Shown here piece after piece: positions 63,870 to 64,000 of a stretch of DNA of 64,000 nucleotides. Numbering within the stretch: the stretch's first letter is position 1; each line of letters opens with the position of its first letter. The notes beneath the pieces were generated by a model. That model saw only the letters and a list, made by a program, of their open reading frames with translations. It did no database searches and was not told the DNA's origin. The stretch is from Eutypella sp. D-1 (lineage: Eukaryota > Ascomycota > Sordariomycetes > Xylariales > Diatrypaceae). The DNA lies in assembly GCA_023313575.1 (NCBI GenBank), contig JAJTTP010000002.1:3348001-3412000 (forward strand), written 5' to 3'. The translations under genes were made by a program, and so were the position numbers.

Positions 63870-64000
63870 ATGCATCTCCCCGCAATATGTCTGTTCCTCT
63901 ACGCATGCGTCGCGCTATACTTAAGGAGCGTGTGCTGGCGAGACCCGACGTCGATCTTCTTCGATCCGGAGCGGGCGCACGCGCCCGGCTACTCCGCGGT
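63870..64000 (+). CDS. 5' partial: membrane-anchored protein, possibly Golgi type II
   Basis: The ATG at 63870 opens a frame to the window edge (43 complete codons). Residues 1-19 are hydrophobic (LPAICLFLYACVALYL), fitting a signal anchor, followed by SVCWRDPTSIFFDP and then HAPGYSAV. The CWRDPTSxFFDP...YSAVR pattern resembles the luminal start of fungal type II membrane proteins of the glycosyltransferase kind, but this is from memory of similar sequences, with no catalytic part visible. Third positions are strongly G/C-biased at the end, as in real genes here. Confidence 0.55.
   Translation, partial: MHLPAICLFLYACVALYLRSVCWRDPTSIFFDPERAHAPGYSA

Overview
This is chromosomal DNA from a filamentous ascomycete (Pezizomycotina). 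It is most likely a sordariomycete, possibly Hypocreales, but the rank below subphylum is inference. The signs are short introns of about 50-190 bp with GTRNGT donors, CTRAC/CTGAC branch sites and YAG acceptors. The gene families also fit: a CBM1-bearing GH18 chitinase, a secreted GH79 glucuronidase, an Rck2/Srk1-type kinase, a bZIP-ankyrin protein and a very large membrane-ankyrin-SPRY protein. Intergenic DNA carries many TAGGTA/TACCTA motifs. I see no bacterial features, rRNA, tRNA or CRISPR array.

The window is gene-poor: about nine supportable genes in 64 kb. From left to right they are: (1) 1530-2635 (+), a four-exon uncharacterised Cys/Arg-containing protein; (2) 6530-7954 (+), a six-exon secreted class III (GH18) chitinase with a C-terminal cellulose-binding module; (3) 13642-14989 (-), a bZIP-like protein with C-terminal ankyrin repeats; (4) 27620-28596 (+), a small nuclear Myb/SANT-like protein with a Lys/Glu/Ala-rich tail; (5) 33707-34960 (-), a Pro-rich protein ending in an Apple-like cysteine domain; (6) 36426-39173 (-), an Rck2/Srk1-like protein kinase with five exons; (7) 48545-50351 (-), a secreted GH79 beta-glucuronidase; (8) 53723-55214 (+), an uncharacterised mostly helical protein; (9) 56384-62707 (+), a roughly 1,960-residue membrane-anchored ankyrin-SPRY protein broken by two close frameshifts. 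The first 43 codons of a tenth gene run off the right edge at 63870-64000.

The genes do not form an evident cluster or pathway. Two secreted carbohydrate-active enzymes (chitinase, glucuronidase) suit a saprotroph, mycoparasite or insect/plant associate. The kinase and the bZIP-ankyrin protein look like stress or signalling housekeeping. The most unusual item is the right-hand locus: signal peptide or membrane segments, then about 15 ankyrin repeats, then a SPRY domain. That is the layout of a receptor or scaffold, and its frame is interrupted at two A-homopolymers 45 nt apart.

Long stretches (14,990-27,619; 39,174-48,544; 7,955-13,641; 28,597-33,706) carry no gene I can support. One of them, 39.3-47.3 kb, is rich in TAGGTA motifs and microsatellites.
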